Shown: piece after piece, positions 37,455-47,559 of the stretch
How positions within the stretch are numbered: the first letter of the stretch is position 1
Layout: each line of letters starts with the position of its first letter
NCBI RefSeq assembly: GCF_013248965.1
Contig: NZ_JABRVQ010000007.1
Span: forward strand, 62,001 to 126,000
Length of the DNA stretch: 64,000 bases
Direction of reading: 5' to 3'
Source: Psychrobacter okhotskensis
GTDB lineage: Bacteria; Pseudomonadota; Gammaproteobacteria; Pseudomonadales; Moraxellaceae
The notes under the pieces: model-generated
What the model saw: only the letters and a program-made list of their open reading frames with translations
The model's database searches: none
Told to the model about the DNA's origin: nothing
Position numbers and translations under genes: made by a program

Positions 37455-38660
37455 ATGCTAAACACTCCGTTTTCACCTTGGCCCAGTTTTACGCAACAAG
37501 AGGCCGATGCCGTCAGCCAAGTATTGTTATCCAATAAGGTCAACTACTGGACAGGGCAAGAGTGTCGTCAGTTTGAGCAAGAGTTTGCGGACTGGTCAGA
37601 CAGTGAGTATGCGATTGCGCTGGGTAATGGTACCTTAGCATTAGACGTTGCCTTACAAGCGCTAGAGATTGGTGCAGGCGATGAAGTCATCGTCACCCCG
37701 CGTACCTTTATTGCCAGTATCTCATCGGTCATTAATGCTGGAGCGACGCCTGTCTTTGCTGATGTCGATGAAGCAACGGGTAATATCACACCTGAGTCGA
37801 TCGCGGCGGTATTGACGGATAAGACCAAAGGTATTGTGTGCGTACATTTGGCAGGCTGGCCTTGTGATATGGATGGCATCATGGCGCTGGCGGATAAGCA
37901 TAATCTATACGTGATAGAGGACTGCGCGCAGGCACATGGCGCGACCTACAAAGGTCGGAGTGTCGGCAGTATCGGGCATATCGGGGCGTGGAGCTTTTGC
38001 CAAGACAAGATCATGACCACGGGCGGTGAGGGCGGTATGGTCACGACCAATGACGAGCAGCTATGGCGCAAAATGTGGGCGTATAAGGACCATGGCAAGA
38101 GCTATGCGGCTGTCTATGAAACAGAGCATCCACCAGGCTATCGTTGGTTGCATGAGAGCTTCGGTACTAACTGGCGTATGACCGAGATGCAAGGCGTGAT
38201 CGGGCGTATTCAGTTAGACAGAATGGGTGATTGGACCGCCAAGCGTACTGCCAATGCCCAAGCGATATTAGATGCATGCGCTGGTTGGGAAGCAAAAGGC
38301 TATCTGTCGGTACCAAGATTAGAGACGTCTGCCCAGTTTTCAGACTCTAAACATGCGTACTATAAACTCTACGTCTATGTACGGCCAGAGAATCTACCTG
38401 ATGGTTGGTCACGCGACCGTATTATTCAGGAGATCAATGATCAAGGTGTGCCTTGCTTCTCTGGCTCAGCTTCAGAGGTCTATTTAGAAAAAGCCTTTGA
38501 TCATACAGGGTTACGCCCAGCGTCTAGATTGCCAGTGGCAAAGCAATTGGGTGAGACCAGCTTGATGTTTTTGGTTCATCCAACATTGACGACAGCAGAG
38601 ATAGAGCAAACGGTACAGGCTATTGATAGTGTGTTTGGCGCAATAGCTGAGAGACGTTAA
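37455..38660 (+). CDS. pglE: DegT/DnrJ/EryC1/StrS aminotransferase, PglE type
   Basis: This PLP-dependent enzyme of 401 residues should place the 4-amino group on the keto sugar produced by the PglF homologue. It has SEYAIALGNGTLALDVALQA, TPRTFIASISSVINAG, EDCAQAHGATYKGR and the PLP lysine in WSFCQDKIMTTGGEGGM. FGTNWRMTEMQGVIGRIQLD is also a family motif. It closes the capsule locus. G+C here is higher than in the variable core, as for the conserved flanks. Confidence 0.88.
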   Translation: MLNTPFSPWPSFTQQEADAVSQVLLSNKVNYWTGQECRQFEQEFADWSDSEYAIALGNGTLALDVALQALEIGAGDEVIVTPRTFIASISSVINAGATPVFADVDEATGNITPESIAAVLTDKTKGIVCVHLAGWPCDMDGIMALADKHNLYVIEDCAQAHGATYKGRSVGSIGHIGAWSFCQDKIMTTGGEGGMVTTNDEQLWRKMWAYKDHGKSYAAVYETEHPPGYRWLHESFGTNWRMTEMQGVIGRIQLDRMGDWTAKRTANAQAILDACAGWEAKGYLSVPRLETSAQFSDSKHAYYKLYVYVRPENLPDGWSRDRIIQEINDQGVPCFSGSASEVYLEKAFDHTGLRPASRLPVAKQLGETSLMFLVHPTLTTAEIEQTVQAIDSVFGAIAERR

Positions 38661-38889
38661 CCTATAAATTATGAATACAATGGACATTTTCTGTGCTGAC
38701 ATGTGGTAGAAAACTACATGTTGCTAAGCGTTTTAAAGCTTACGCTATATGATAGAGATGCTTGCATTCTTTATTACTATTTGAGTAAATTAAAATCTTT
38801 TTAACCGTTCAGATTTGCGTATACTGATAATGCTCCATATATAAAATATGCCCACGGACGAGCACTAAAATCAATATAAGGATATTCAG

Positions 38890-40515
38890 ATGCTAGGAAA
38901 AATGATGTATCAGCCGCTGCTGATTAGCAGCCTCATTGAGCACGCCGCCCAATATCATGGTGATACCGCTATCTTGTCAAAAGAAGTTAATGGCGAGATG
39001 ACCAAGAGTGATTGGCTGACTGTCTCCAACAACTCAAAACGTTTGGCAAATGCACTACAAGCACTGGGTCTGAAGCTATCAGAGCGCATCGCAACCTTGG
39101 CATGGAACAATCGCCGTCACCTAGAAGCGTGGTACGCAATATCGGGTAGCGGTATGATTTGCCATACTATCAATCCCCGTCTATTCCCCGAACAGCTTGC
39201 CTATATCATTAACGATGCAGATGATCAGGCTTTGTTCTTCGACATTACTTTTTTGCCGCTGATTAGCGCCATTAAAGAGCATATCAAAGGCATTAAGCAT
39301 TTTATTTACTTGGGCGATAGGGACGAAAAAGTCTTAGAGCAGTTGCCGAATGCTCTGTTCTTTGATGAATTGTTGGCAGATAATAGCCCTGATTTTGACT
39401 GGCCGCAGTTTGATGAAAAGCTGGCAAGCTCACTCTGTTATACCTCAGGGACGACAGGCAATCCCAAAGGCATCTTGTACTCTCATCGCTCCTCAGTCCT
39501 GCATGCGATGGCTTTGTGTATGCCGGATGTGTCCTCGTTATCTGCCCAAGATGTCTTGCTACCAGTCGTGCCGATGTTCCATGTCAACGCGTGGGGCACA
39601 CCTTATGCCGCTGCTCTGACGGGCTGCTCTTTGATACTGCCTGGCCCCAATCTTGATGGAGACAGCTTGGTGTCTGTCATTGATGACTATAAAGTGACGG
39701 TGGCTTTGGGCGTGCCAACTATTTGGCAAAGTTTGCTAACCGCTGCCAAAAACAGAGGCAGTAAGCTGGACAGTATGACGCGTACGATCGTCGGCGGTGC
39801 AGCATGTCCGCCATCAGTCATCAAAACCTTTAGAGAAGACTTTAATTGTGATGCGATACATGGTTGGGGCATGACCGAGACCAGTCCACTTGGCACGATG
39901 AATCAGATAAAAGCCAAGCACAAATCACTCAGTAAAGAAGAGATTAACGAGCTGCGTAAATCGCAAGGTCGCCCTCCTTATGGTGTCAAGATACGTCTGA
40001 TGGATACGGAACAAAAAGACCAGCCAGTTGCTGAAGATGGTGAGTCACAAGGGCGCTTGCAGATTCGCGGGCATTGGGTCATTGATGATTATTTCACTGA
40101 AAATAAAGATGCCATCACTGCCGATGGCTGGTTTGATACCGGTGATATCGCTACGATTGATGGCGATGGTTATATGAATATCCGTGACCGCTCAAAAGAT
40201 TTGATCAAATCAGGAGGCGAGTGGATATCTTCTGTGGAACTAGAAAACATCGCTGTGGAGCACCCAGAGGTTAAGATGGCCGCAGCGATTGCAGCGACCC
40301 ATAAGCAATGGGGCGAGCGTCCAGTGTTGATTGTCGTCAAAGAAGCGGATTCGGCAGTCGATGAAGCGCAAATTCTTGAGTTCTACCAAGGTAAAGTGGC
40401 CAGTTGGCAAATACCTGACAAAGTCGTCTTTGTCGATAATATCGTGCTCAACGGCGCAGGGAAAATGATGAAAAATAACTTACGTGATGAGCATGGTGAT
40501 GTCTTGCTTGCTTAA
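38890..40515 (+). CDS. fatty acid--CoA ligase (long-/medium-chain acyl-CoA synthetase)
   Basis: This 541-residue ANL-superfamily enzyme activates fatty acids through an acyl-adenylate. The P-loop-like LCYTSGTTGNPKGILYSHRS, PMFHVNAWGTPYAAAL, GWGMTETSPLGT, DGWFDTGDIATIDGDGYM, DRSKDLIKSGGEWIS and the C-terminal Lys in NGAGKMMKNNLR are all present. It resembles the DmdB/AlkK medium-chain group by its HVNAWG motif. AAGGA lies 7 bp before the ATG. It has a separate unit and its own terminator. Confidence 0.9.
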   Translation: MLGKMMYQPLLISSLIEHAAQYHGDTAILSKEVNGEMTKSDWLTVSNNSKRLANALQALGLKLSERIATLAWNNRRHLEAWYAISGSGMICHTINPRLFPEQLAYIINDADDQALFFDITFLPLISAIKEHIKGIKHFIYLGDRDEKVLEQLPNALFFDELLADNSPDFDWPQFDEKLASSLCYTSGTTGNPKGILYSHRSSVLHAMALCMPDVSSLSAQDVLLPVVPMFHVNAWGTPYAAALTGCSLILPGPNLDGDSLVSVIDDYKVTVALGVPTIWQSLLTAAKNRGSKLDSMTRTIVGGAACPPSVIKTFREDFNCDAIHGWGMTETSPLGTMNQIKAKHKSLSKEEINELRKSQGRPPYGVKIRLMDTEQKDQPVAEDGESQGRLQIRGHWVIDDYFTENKDAITADGWFDTGDIATIDGDGYMNIRDRSKDLIKSGGEWISSVELENIAVEHPEVKMAAAIAATHKQWGERPVLIVVKEADSAVDEAQILEFYQGKVASWQIPDKVVFVDNIVLNGAGKMMKNNLRDEHGDVLLA

Positions 40516-40529
40516 TCATATTTTTTATG

Positions 40530-40559
40530 AAAAAGTCCGCAAATAAGCGGACTTTTTTT
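40530..40559. terminator. bidirectional terminator
   Basis: AAAAAGTCCGC pairs with GCGGACTTTTT around AAATAA, with A- and T-tracts outside. It separates the acyl-CoA ligase gene from the convergent siderophore-interacting protein gene. Confidence 0.9.
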
Positions 40560-40571
40560 ATTTAACGTGCT

Positions 40572-41315
40572 TTATTCTAGACTTTCGGCATCATTGCGTT
40601 TCACAATTTTATGCTGATCTTCTGTGCTATCGACTTTCCAGTAGCTGGATATGTATAAATGCGTTTTTGGTATTGGACGCTCTACTTTAAAGTATTGACG
40701 TAGGGCGCGCATACTATGGAATTCACATGCCGCCCAGACCGCAGGTTGCCCTGCTAGCCAAGTAAGCGTTTTAGTATGTTCAAGTAATGGGCTGCTTTCT
40801 GCATTTGGATGTGCGTTTATTACCCAATGAATGTCAACGTTGTCTGGTTTTTTAAGTAGTTGCTTATCTGCTTCAGTGCTCACCTCAAGGACTGCATAGC
40901 CGCGTGCGTCCGCAGGTAGTTGGGCAAGATTGACGGTAATCGCCGGCAGCGCTGTCATGTCACCGATCAATAAAAACCACTCTGCCTCATTATTAATCAG
41001 CTTCTTTGGTCCAGGGCCGCCTACCCATATTTGCTCACCCACTTGGGCGTTACGTGCCCATGTTGAAGCAGGGCCTTCTGTCTCATGCAGCGCAAAATCG
41101 ACATCTATCTCATTATCACGCTGGGCGCTGACAGTATAGGTGCGCATCAATGGTCGAGTGTCATCGCCTTGAGAAAACATCAGCTTGATATAAGCACTTT
41201 CTTGATCTGCTGGAAAATCAGTCAGTTCAGCACCGCCAAATGTGACGCGGCACATATGTGGCGTGATGTATTTGGTCTGAATGACTTCAAGCAATCTTGG
41301 ATTGGGTTTTGCCAT
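40572..41315 (-). CDS. siderophore-interacting protein (FAD-dependent ferric-siderophore reductase)
   Basis: This 247-residue SIP family protein reduces imported ferric siderophores in the cytoplasm to release iron. It has the FAD-binding RxYT pattern (RPLMRTYTVSAQRDNEIDVD), a flavin/phosphate segment GPASTWARNAQVGEQIWVGG, LLIGDMTALPAI and the C-terminal AACEFHSMRALRQYF with YISSYWK. I chose the ATG at 41315 because AAGGAAG lies 7 bp before it; two upstream ATGs lack this. It follows the TonB receptor gene by about 105 bp on the same strand, so it is probably under the same Fur-controlled promoter. Confidence 0.9.
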   Translation of the reverse strand: MAKPNPRLLEVIQTKYITPHMCRVTFGGAELTDFPADQESAYIKLMFSQGDDTRPLMRTYTVSAQRDNEIDVDFALHETEGPASTWARNAQVGEQIWVGGPGPKKLINNEAEWFLLIGDMTALPAITVNLAQLPADARGYAVLEVSTEADKQLLKKPDNVDIHWVINAHPNAESSPLLEHTKTLTWLAGQPAVWAACEFHSMRALRQYFKVERPIPKTHLYISSYWKVDSTEDQHKIVKRNDAESLE

Positions 41316-41420
41316 TTTAATACTTCCTTTCATTCCATTGTTTAATACCATAATGCATCATTCGAGAGAAAGCCAATCTATAAGACTGACATTCTCTGGT
41401 AATTGTAAGTCCTACATTGC

Positions 41421-43628
41421 CTAAAAATGGGCTTTTAGGCTGACGGACATTTGGCGTTCAGACCCCATCCAGCAGTTATTAATATCATAACAAGCGCCGA
41501 TGTAGGTCTTATCAAACAGATTGTTGATACTCGCGCCGACAGTGAGCATCGGATTGATTTGATAATTGCCGCCGATATCTACCAAAGTCACGCTTGGCAG
41601 CGCATCTGAATTTTGTTTGTCAAGTTGCATACCGCCTTCATAGCGCACGCCAGCATTGAGTGTCAGTTTGTCTGTGGCGTAATAGTCTGTCCAAAGTGTG
41701 GCTTTATGCTTTGCCGTTTGTGCTGGGGTGTTGCCGATCACATCAGGGTTGAATTCATCCTCTGTAATCTCAGCATCGGTATAGCTGTAGCTTGCATTGA
41801 TATCTACCCAGTCATTGAGCATGTGGCTGCCTGAAACTTCAAACCCTTTGGACGTAATTTCACCCGTTTGTGTTTGACTTCTATAGTTGATTTCGTCAGC
41901 CACCACTACATTTTTTTGGGTGATATCAAATACTGCTAATGTCCCTTGTGTGGCGCGATCGGCGGAGAGATATTTGACACCAGCTTCTAGTTGATCGGCG
42001 GTGGTGGGTCTGAAGGCTTCATTGGTAATGAAATTACTGCCAACGACTGGCTGAAAAGACTGAGAATAGCTGGCATAAGGCGATAGTCCATTATCAAAGT
42101 CATAGATAGCTGCGAGACGACCACTGGTTTTCGAGGCATCATTGTCAATAGTTTGATCACTATAGATGGCACCTTCAGAAGCCTTTGTCTGCTTAGTGAT
42201 ACTATCAAAATTATCGTGACGTAAGCCGGCTACTATCGTCAAATCTTGCCATTTCATCTCATCCTGTACATAAAACCCAAGCTGGCTTTGTTCGATGTCT
42301 TCATCTTGACGATAAGCGTCTAAAGGCAACATATCGGCATTGATTTTCGAAAAATCTGGGTTAGACAAATCAAGGTTTGGCGTGCCGTCCGCGCCAGCAT
42401 CATAATAGGTGGCGGTGCTGTCTGTTTCTTGATACTCAATACCAAATAACAGGTTATGGGAGGTATTGGTAGTATCCAGCTGATAAGCAAGCTGATTGTC
42501 AGTGGTCCAGTTGTTCATACTTTCATCAGTGGTGTAGGCCACACGGTTTAGTATTTTGTCACTGCCGCTTACAAACCCGCTGTTGTACATATTACGCTGC
42601 TGCGCGTCGGCATCGGTATAGCGCAGAATGTGCTTGAACGTCAACTTATCATTGATGTCCCAGTTCACTGTGACACTGGGCATGAATACTTCTTTGCTAA
42701 AGCGATTCCATTTGTCACCCGCATAAGCATCACTGCTCAGTTTTCCATAGCTGGCATTATAGACAGTGCCAACGGCAGGTAGCGGAGTGGAGGGCACCAT
42801 CTCTGGATCATCTTGATAAAACAGATTGGCAAGGACGGACACATCCTCTGTAGGTTGCCAGTCCAATGACGGATTGATCAGCGTGCGTTCTTCTTCTGTG
42901 GTCTGCATCTGCCCATCTTTTTTGCGTTTTAATGCCACTAGACGATAATTTAGCGTGTCTGAGATAGGTCCTGTGGTATCGACAGCCACTTCTTTTAAGT
43001 CTTGATTGCCGAGTCGCAGCTGCACTTCAGACGCTTGGGTGCTTTTGGGGGTTTTAGCGACTTGATTGACCATGCCACCTGGGGATGCATAACCATAAAG
43101 CGAGGATGCTGGTCCTTTTACCATTTCGACTGCTTCTGTTGCGTAAATATCGACTTGTGGCATCAGGTTCCAAGCACCATCGTAGGGCAGTCTTAAGCCA
43201 TCATAAAAATTGGAGTAAGTTTTAAAACCGCGAATGTTGTATTCGTCAAAGATCGATACGGTACCGCGACTTTCAGCACTCACCCCTGGCTCATAACGTA
43301 ATGCAGCATTGACACTGTCTGCTTGGCGTTTTTGCAGTAATGCTTGATCGATTCTTGTATAGCTCATGGGCGCATCATTGGGATCTAATGCAGTTTTTGT
43401 ACCTGTACTGCGATAGCTGTCGGCATAGACAGTAATGCTATCTAAGATGGCTGATGGTGTCGCAGTCTCATCAACATCATTATCAACGTCGTTCTCTACA
43501 CTATTTTCGATGTTATTCGGTATCGTCTCAGCGTAAGCGGCGTGACTCAGACCCATTGCCAATCCCAGTTGCACGGCGAGTGTTAAACGTTTTTGACGAA
43601 TGGATGTAGACGTTGAGATAAAACGCAT
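41421..43628 (-). CDS. TonB-dependent siderophore receptor
   Basis: This outer-membrane receptor of 735 residues has a signal peptide ending at SHAAYA, a plug domain (DPNDAPMSYTRIDQALLQKR; YNIRGFKTYSNFYDGLRLPY; EMVKGPASSLYGYASPGGMV) and a 22-strand barrel ending in ...MSVSLKAHF with C-terminal Phe. The plug motifs are those of the FhuA-like siderophore class. An Asn/Asp/Glu-rich stretch follows the signal peptide. Two ATGs occur in tandem; the one at 43628 is spaced 5 bp from AGGAG and is preferred. A Fur box lies about 55 bp upstream. The ligand is unknown. Confidence 0.92.
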   Translation of the reverse strand: MRFISTSTSIRQKRLTLAVQLGLAMGLSHAAYAETIPNNIENSVENDVDNDVDETATPSAILDSITVYADSYRSTGTKTALDPNDAPMSYTRIDQALLQKRQADSVNAALRYEPGVSAESRGTVSIFDEYNIRGFKTYSNFYDGLRLPYDGAWNLMPQVDIYATEAVEMVKGPASSLYGYASPGGMVNQVAKTPKSTQASEVQLRLGNQDLKEVAVDTTGPISDTLNYRLVALKRKKDGQMQTTEEERTLINPSLDWQPTEDVSVLANLFYQDDPEMVPSTPLPAVGTVYNASYGKLSSDAYAGDKWNRFSKEVFMPSVTVNWDINDKLTFKHILRYTDADAQQRNMYNSGFVSGSDKILNRVAYTTDESMNNWTTDNQLAYQLDTTNTSHNLLFGIEYQETDSTATYYDAGADGTPNLDLSNPDFSKINADMLPLDAYRQDEDIEQSQLGFYVQDEMKWQDLTIVAGLRHDNFDSITKQTKASEGAIYSDQTIDNDASKTSGRLAAIYDFDNGLSPYASYSQSFQPVVGSNFITNEAFRPTTADQLEAGVKYLSADRATQGTLAVFDITQKNVVVADEINYRSQTQTGEITSKGFEVSGSHMLNDWVDINASYSYTDAEITEDEFNPDVIGNTPAQTAKHKATLWTDYYATDKLTLNAGVRYEGGMQLDKQNSDALPSVTLVDIGGNYQINPMLTVGASINNLFDKTYIGACYDINNCWMGSERQMSVSLKAHF

Positions 43629-43682
43629 CATAGCTCCTATAAATTATTATGAAATACTAAAAATTAAAAAAGGAATAATAAC

Positions 43683-43701
43683 ATTAATGATTATCATTAT
43701 C
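43683..43701. promoter_or_regulatory. Fur box between TonB receptor and PepSY gene
   Basis: ATTAATGATTATCATTATC matches 16 of 19 bases of the classical Fur consensus (GATAATGATAATCATTATC). It lies about 55 bp before the receptor gene and could also control the divergent PepSY gene about 300 bp away. The remaining gap to 44007 is AT-rich without another gene. Confidence 0.85.
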
Positions 43702-44007
43702 ATAAAAAATTTACAAATAAAGAGTTTTTGGAGATATTGTATGCAATAGAGCGATGCATACATCGTCAAAATGTATTGTATGTATGCTCTAAATTGGTGT
43801 GAGTCAAACAGATTTATATAGACTAAAAATATCTAATATGATGATAATTTCTTACTATAAACGATGGTGTTTAAATCAGTTTCCTCGTATGATACAGCCG
43901 TCTATTTGAAATCAACTTTGAGATCAATAAGTGGACAGGATTTATTAAAATTCTTGATAGATTTAGGTTATTCATTGAGCAACCAGAGATTGTTAAAGGT
44001 CATATTT

Positions 44008-45525
44008 ATGAACAGAGGCACCCATCAACCAACTAACAATCAACGCTATTTTACGGTATGGCGCTGGCATTTTTATGCAGGCATGTTTGTCGCTCCTTTT
44101 TTAGTTATTTTGGCGTGTACAGGGCTTGGGATGATACTCATGTCTAACACCTCAGGGCGAGACAATGACCGTGTGACTGTGCCTACCCCAGAGTCGATGG
44201 TGCAAGCACCTGTCGCTACCCAAGCCCCTATCTCCACTCAAGCTAAGAACGCGCTCAACACGCTGCCCGATAGCACATTGGTAAAATACATTGCTCCTCG
44301 TGAGAACAATACGGTGGCCTTGTTTCAGGTGGTGTCAGAAGGGCATGACAATATGGTGTCGGTGAATCCTTACACGGCCGATATTGTTGACAGCATACCT
44401 ACTAATAGTAGTTTGTATAACACTTTTGATGCTATTCATAGTGATTTGCTATTGGGTAAAGTCGGTGACTATATCCAAGAAACCACGGCCTCCTTGACTA
44501 TTTTAATGATTTTAACGGGATGGTATCTGTGGTGGAAAAAACGTAAATCTTTCAAAGCCATGTTGGTTCCTGATGACAATACCACGCTGAAGAAAAAACG
44601 CCCATTTTTTCGAACCATCCATGCGACGCTAGGCAGTTGGATATCTATTGTGTTGTTATTTTTCTGCATTTCAGGCATGGCGTGGGCTGGTATTTGGGGC
44701 GAGCGAGTCGTGCAGGCATGGAGCCAATTTCCCGCAGGTAAGTGGGGCGTTGCGCCCATACCGCTTTCAATTGACCCCAGCCATAAACACCATGCTGGTA
44801 TGGATATGACTAACGCCGCGCCGCACGTTCATGGTGCATCACCAGCCGTGGCTCCCACACATGGTGATGTATTAAACACGGGCAGTACCAAAGATGTACC
44901 TTGGGTGCTTGAGTTGACACCGATGCCCGTATCAGGGACGACCATGGGTAAGAATGGTATCGCGCCAAATATACCTATTATGATTGATACGGTGGATCGC
45001 TTTGTCCGTGAAATTGGTTTTGAAGGACGTTATCAGATGAATCTACCTCAAGGCTCGACTGGGGTATGGACGATTAGCCAAGATTCCATGAGCTACGATA
45101 TGAAGAGCCCAACCGCGGATCGTACCGTACATATCGATCGTTATTCGGGTAAGGTTTTAGCAGACATTCGCTTTAATGATTACAATCCCTTTGGCAAATT
45201 CATGGCAGCAGGTGCCGCTATTCATATGGGTACGCTGGGATTATGGAGCGTGCTTGCCAACGTTTTATTTTGCCTATCGGTCATTGCTATTTCTGTGAGC
45301 GGTTATGTTATGTGGTGGCAACGCCGTCCACGTCATTCCAGTGAAAAAGTGGGGCTAAACCCACCAGCACGCGGTCAAAGTTTTTCTATCTGGTGGCCGT
45401 TTGCAATTCCCTTACTGCTTGTGTCTATTATTTTTCCAACCGCAATTATTGCTATTATCGTCATAGGATTATTGGACTTTTTGGTGATATCGCGTGTTGG
45501 ATTTCTACAGAAACTATTAAAATAA
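44008..45525 (+). CDS. PepSY-associated TM helix protein (PepSY domain iron-uptake membrane protein)
   Basis: This 505-residue inner-membrane protein belongs to the PepSY_TM family, found with siderophore receptors and proposed to reduce ferric siderophores. It opens FTVWRWHFYAGMFVAPFLVI, has a second membrane segment with LTILMILTGWYLWWKKRKS and HATLGSWISIVLLFFCISGM, and ends with two more (NVLFCLSVIAISVSGYVMWW). A periplasmic loop near residues 250-285 is rich in His and Met (HKHHAGMDM, HVHG), suggesting metal binding. I chose the ATG at 44008 because AAAGG lies 8 bp before it; the frame is open upstream to 43864 but that part is not family-like. Confidence 0.85.
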   Translation: MNRGTHQPTNNQRYFTVWRWHFYAGMFVAPFLVILACTGLGMILMSNTSGRDNDRVTVPTPESMVQAPVATQAPISTQAKNALNTLPDSTLVKYIAPRENNTVALFQVVSEGHDNMVSVNPYTADIVDSIPTNSSLYNTFDAIHSDLLLGKVGDYIQETTASLTILMILTGWYLWWKKRKSFKAMLVPDDNTTLKKKRPFFRTIHATLGSWISIVLLFFCISGMAWAGIWGERVVQAWSQFPAGKWGVAPIPLSIDPSHKHHAGMDMTNAAPHVHGASPAVAPTHGDVLNTGSTKDVPWVLELTPMPVSGTTMGKNGIAPNIPIMIDTVDRFVREIGFEGRYQMNLPQGSTGVWTISQDSMSYDMKSPTADRTVHIDRYSGKVLADIRFNDYNPFGKFMAAGAAIHMGTLGLWSVLANVLFCLSVIAISVSGYVMWWQRRPRHSSEKVGLNPPARGQSFSIWWPFAIPLLLVSIIFPTAIIAIIVIGLLDFLVISRVGFLQKLLK

Positions 45526-45548
45526 AAAATCGACTCTTGCTTGTGATG

Positions 45549-45584
45549 AAAAAATGGGTGTCTTCTAGAAGACACCCATTTTTT
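45549..45584. terminator. perfect-stem bidirectional terminator
   Basis: A perfect 36-bp palindrome runs from AAAAAATGGGTGTCTTC to its complement around CTAG. With the A- and T-tracts it is an efficient terminator for the PepSY gene and for the convergent ABC transporter gene. Confidence 0.9.
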
Positions 45585-45734
45585 AGCCTTATTGCTCTAT
45601 TCTTAAATATTTATGCTTCAGACCATATGTATACCATTTCCAAAAATTTGGGTAGCAAGGAAGAGGAGTGCAAGTACTATTTTTTATAGAATAAGCGAGA
45701 TTGACGTCGCTAATCATGCTTTTTGGGATTGGTA

Positions 45735-47447
45735 TTACTTCAACATAGAGATGGCATCGGTACTGGCGCGTTGACGTTCTTCAGCATTCAGCTCGATCAA
45801 TTTCCCCTCTTTCATCAGCAGCAATCGATCCGCATGCTCAAAGTAGCTGTCATCATGACTGATAATAAAAAGGGTTTTACCCAGCGCTTTTAGCTCAGGA
45901 ATCAATGATTGATAGAATACGCGACGAAAAGCAGGGTCTTGGTCAGCAGCCCATTCGTCAAGTAACAGTATGTCCTTATGTTCAGCAACAGAGATTAACA
46001 TAGCCAATCGTTTACGTTGTCCCTGCGATAATTTGTCCGTAGATAAGCGATGATCCGTCACACTGACTTTATCTTGCAAATTTAATTTATGCAGCCAAGT
46101 GGTTACTAGCGTCATATCAGGATCGCTGCCATGACTGCCAATCAATTGTTTAAAAAGATGCTGATCGCTAAAAATGGCAGAAAAAAGCTGTCGATAATCG
46201 GTATTATTTTTGGAGTCAATAAGCTGATTGTCTATATGTACAGAGCCAGTGGTAGGGGTAAAAATGCCTGTAATAATCTTTGCAAGGGTGGATTTACCGC
46301 TACCATTCGCACCAATCAAAAAGACCACATCGCCACGTCTTAAAGTGAGATTGACGTCTTGTAATATATCATTTGAGTGAGCGGTTTTTTCTGTTACTAA
46401 GGCAGACGTATCAGCATCACTGTTGTCGTAACGGTAGTGAATATCGGTCAAAGAAATAGAGTGCCAGTCTGTTGCGGCGGTGTCAGTGGCAAACGCTGAA
46501 TGATAATCCGCTAGCTCCAATGATTGTATTTTGTCCAAGGCAACTTGCGCTGTTTGCATGGTTGGATAAGCACCAACCGCATGGAGCAGAGGTGACTGCA
46601 TAAATAGAATGGTTAAAGAAAAAGTGGTCGCTACGCCCATGGGTATATCAAGATAGTTGGATACGGCAAACACCACACCAATCGCTGCAAACATCATGAT
46701 GTTCGACCAGTTCACTGCCGATAAATGATACGTATCCGCTTTAATAATTCGCTCTTGATAAAACTGGGCATGATTTAAAAAATCATGTTTGTAGAGTTTT
46801 TCGGCGCGGTGATGGTTCAATGCTAGCTCTTTACGGCCCTCTATTATAGATTGATAATCTGCATATAACTCATCATTGATCTCCCTGATGGCGGTGAGAT
46901 GGTGATAGACATGTTTGACCAGAATAGTACTTATCCAAATGGTCATCACAATCCAAACCATGATAATCAGTAATAGTGGCAATGACAGCCAGCCCAAATA
47001 AAGAGCGACCCCAGTAGATAAAATAACCCCTTGTACCAATTCTGGCATGCGGACAAAGGCAACGGTAATTGATTGAATGTCTGAAGACAGACTAGCGAGT
47101 AATCGCGCACTACCTAAATGATCTATTTGTGGGACGTTGGTATCGATGATTTGTTTGACCAGCTTGGTTCTGAGCTCATAGACAAACTTGTGACCAAGAC
47201 GGGTTAAGGCATATTGTGATAAAAAAGTAGTGACCAATAGCAGGACAACCAAGGCTGAAAATTGACCCAAACTTGCCCACGATAAGGTATTAAAAACAGG
47301 CTGACTAATAAAGGTGTGATTGATGAAAGCGATGATGCCCACACTGACAGCCGCATTAACCAAATTAAGAAAGATAACTTTAAGAAAGGGCAGGCGATAG
47401 TGTGCCCAAATCATATGGTATAAAGAAACGGTGGTGCGAGAGGACAT
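45735..47447 (-). CDS. cyclic-peptide/siderophore-type ABC exporter (fused permease and ATPase)
   Basis: This 570-residue half-transporter has six membrane segments (to about residue 310) and an ATPase domain with Walker A LIGANGSGKSTLAKII, signature LSQGQRKRLAML, Walker B ILLLDEWAADQDPAFR and the His switch in IISHDDSYFE. DEWAADQDPxFR is typical of the PvdE/SyrD/YojI class. It lies 112 bp after a TonB siderophore receptor gene on the same strand. Without synthesis genes it may act in siderophore recycling or another export task (inference). Confidence 0.87.
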   Translation of the reverse strand: MSSRTTVSLYHMIWAHYRLPFLKVIFLNLVNAAVSVGIIAFINHTFISQPVFNTLSWASLGQFSALVVLLLVTTFLSQYALTRLGHKFVYELRTKLVKQIIDTNVPQIDHLGSARLLASLSSDIQSITVAFVRMPELVQGVILSTGVALYLGWLSLPLLLIIMVWIVMTIWISTILVKHVYHHLTAIREINDELYADYQSIIEGRKELALNHHRAEKLYKHDFLNHAQFYQERIIKADTYHLSAVNWSNIMMFAAIGVVFAVSNYLDIPMGVATTFSLTILFMQSPLLHAVGAYPTMQTAQVALDKIQSLELADYHSAFATDTAATDWHSISLTDIHYRYDNSDADTSALVTEKTAHSNDILQDVNLTLRRGDVVFLIGANGSGKSTLAKIITGIFTPTTGSVHIDNQLIDSKNNTDYRQLFSAIFSDQHLFKQLIGSHGSDPDMTLVTTWLHKLNLQDKVSVTDHRLSTDKLSQGQRKRLAMLISVAEHKDILLLDEWAADQDPAFRRVFYQSLIPELKALGKTLFIISHDDSYFEHADRLLLMKEGKLIELNAEERQRASTDAISMLK

Positions 47448-47559
47448 AATGGCTCAATAATAAAATGGTTTTTTGCGTATTTTTGATGGCATAAAAGGGA
47501 GTAGGTGGTGCCTAATCCCTTTTATCTAAGTCTTATAAACGTGGTTTAATCTGCATGTC

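Noticed and set aside
43864..44007. N-terminal extension of the PepSY protein
   Set aside because: AAAGG is well placed for the ATG at 44008, where the family homology begins; the upstream codons look non-coding.
45549..45584. Perfect 36-bp palindrome as an operator
   Set aside because: It lies between convergent genes with A/T tracts on both sides, so a bidirectional terminator explains it.
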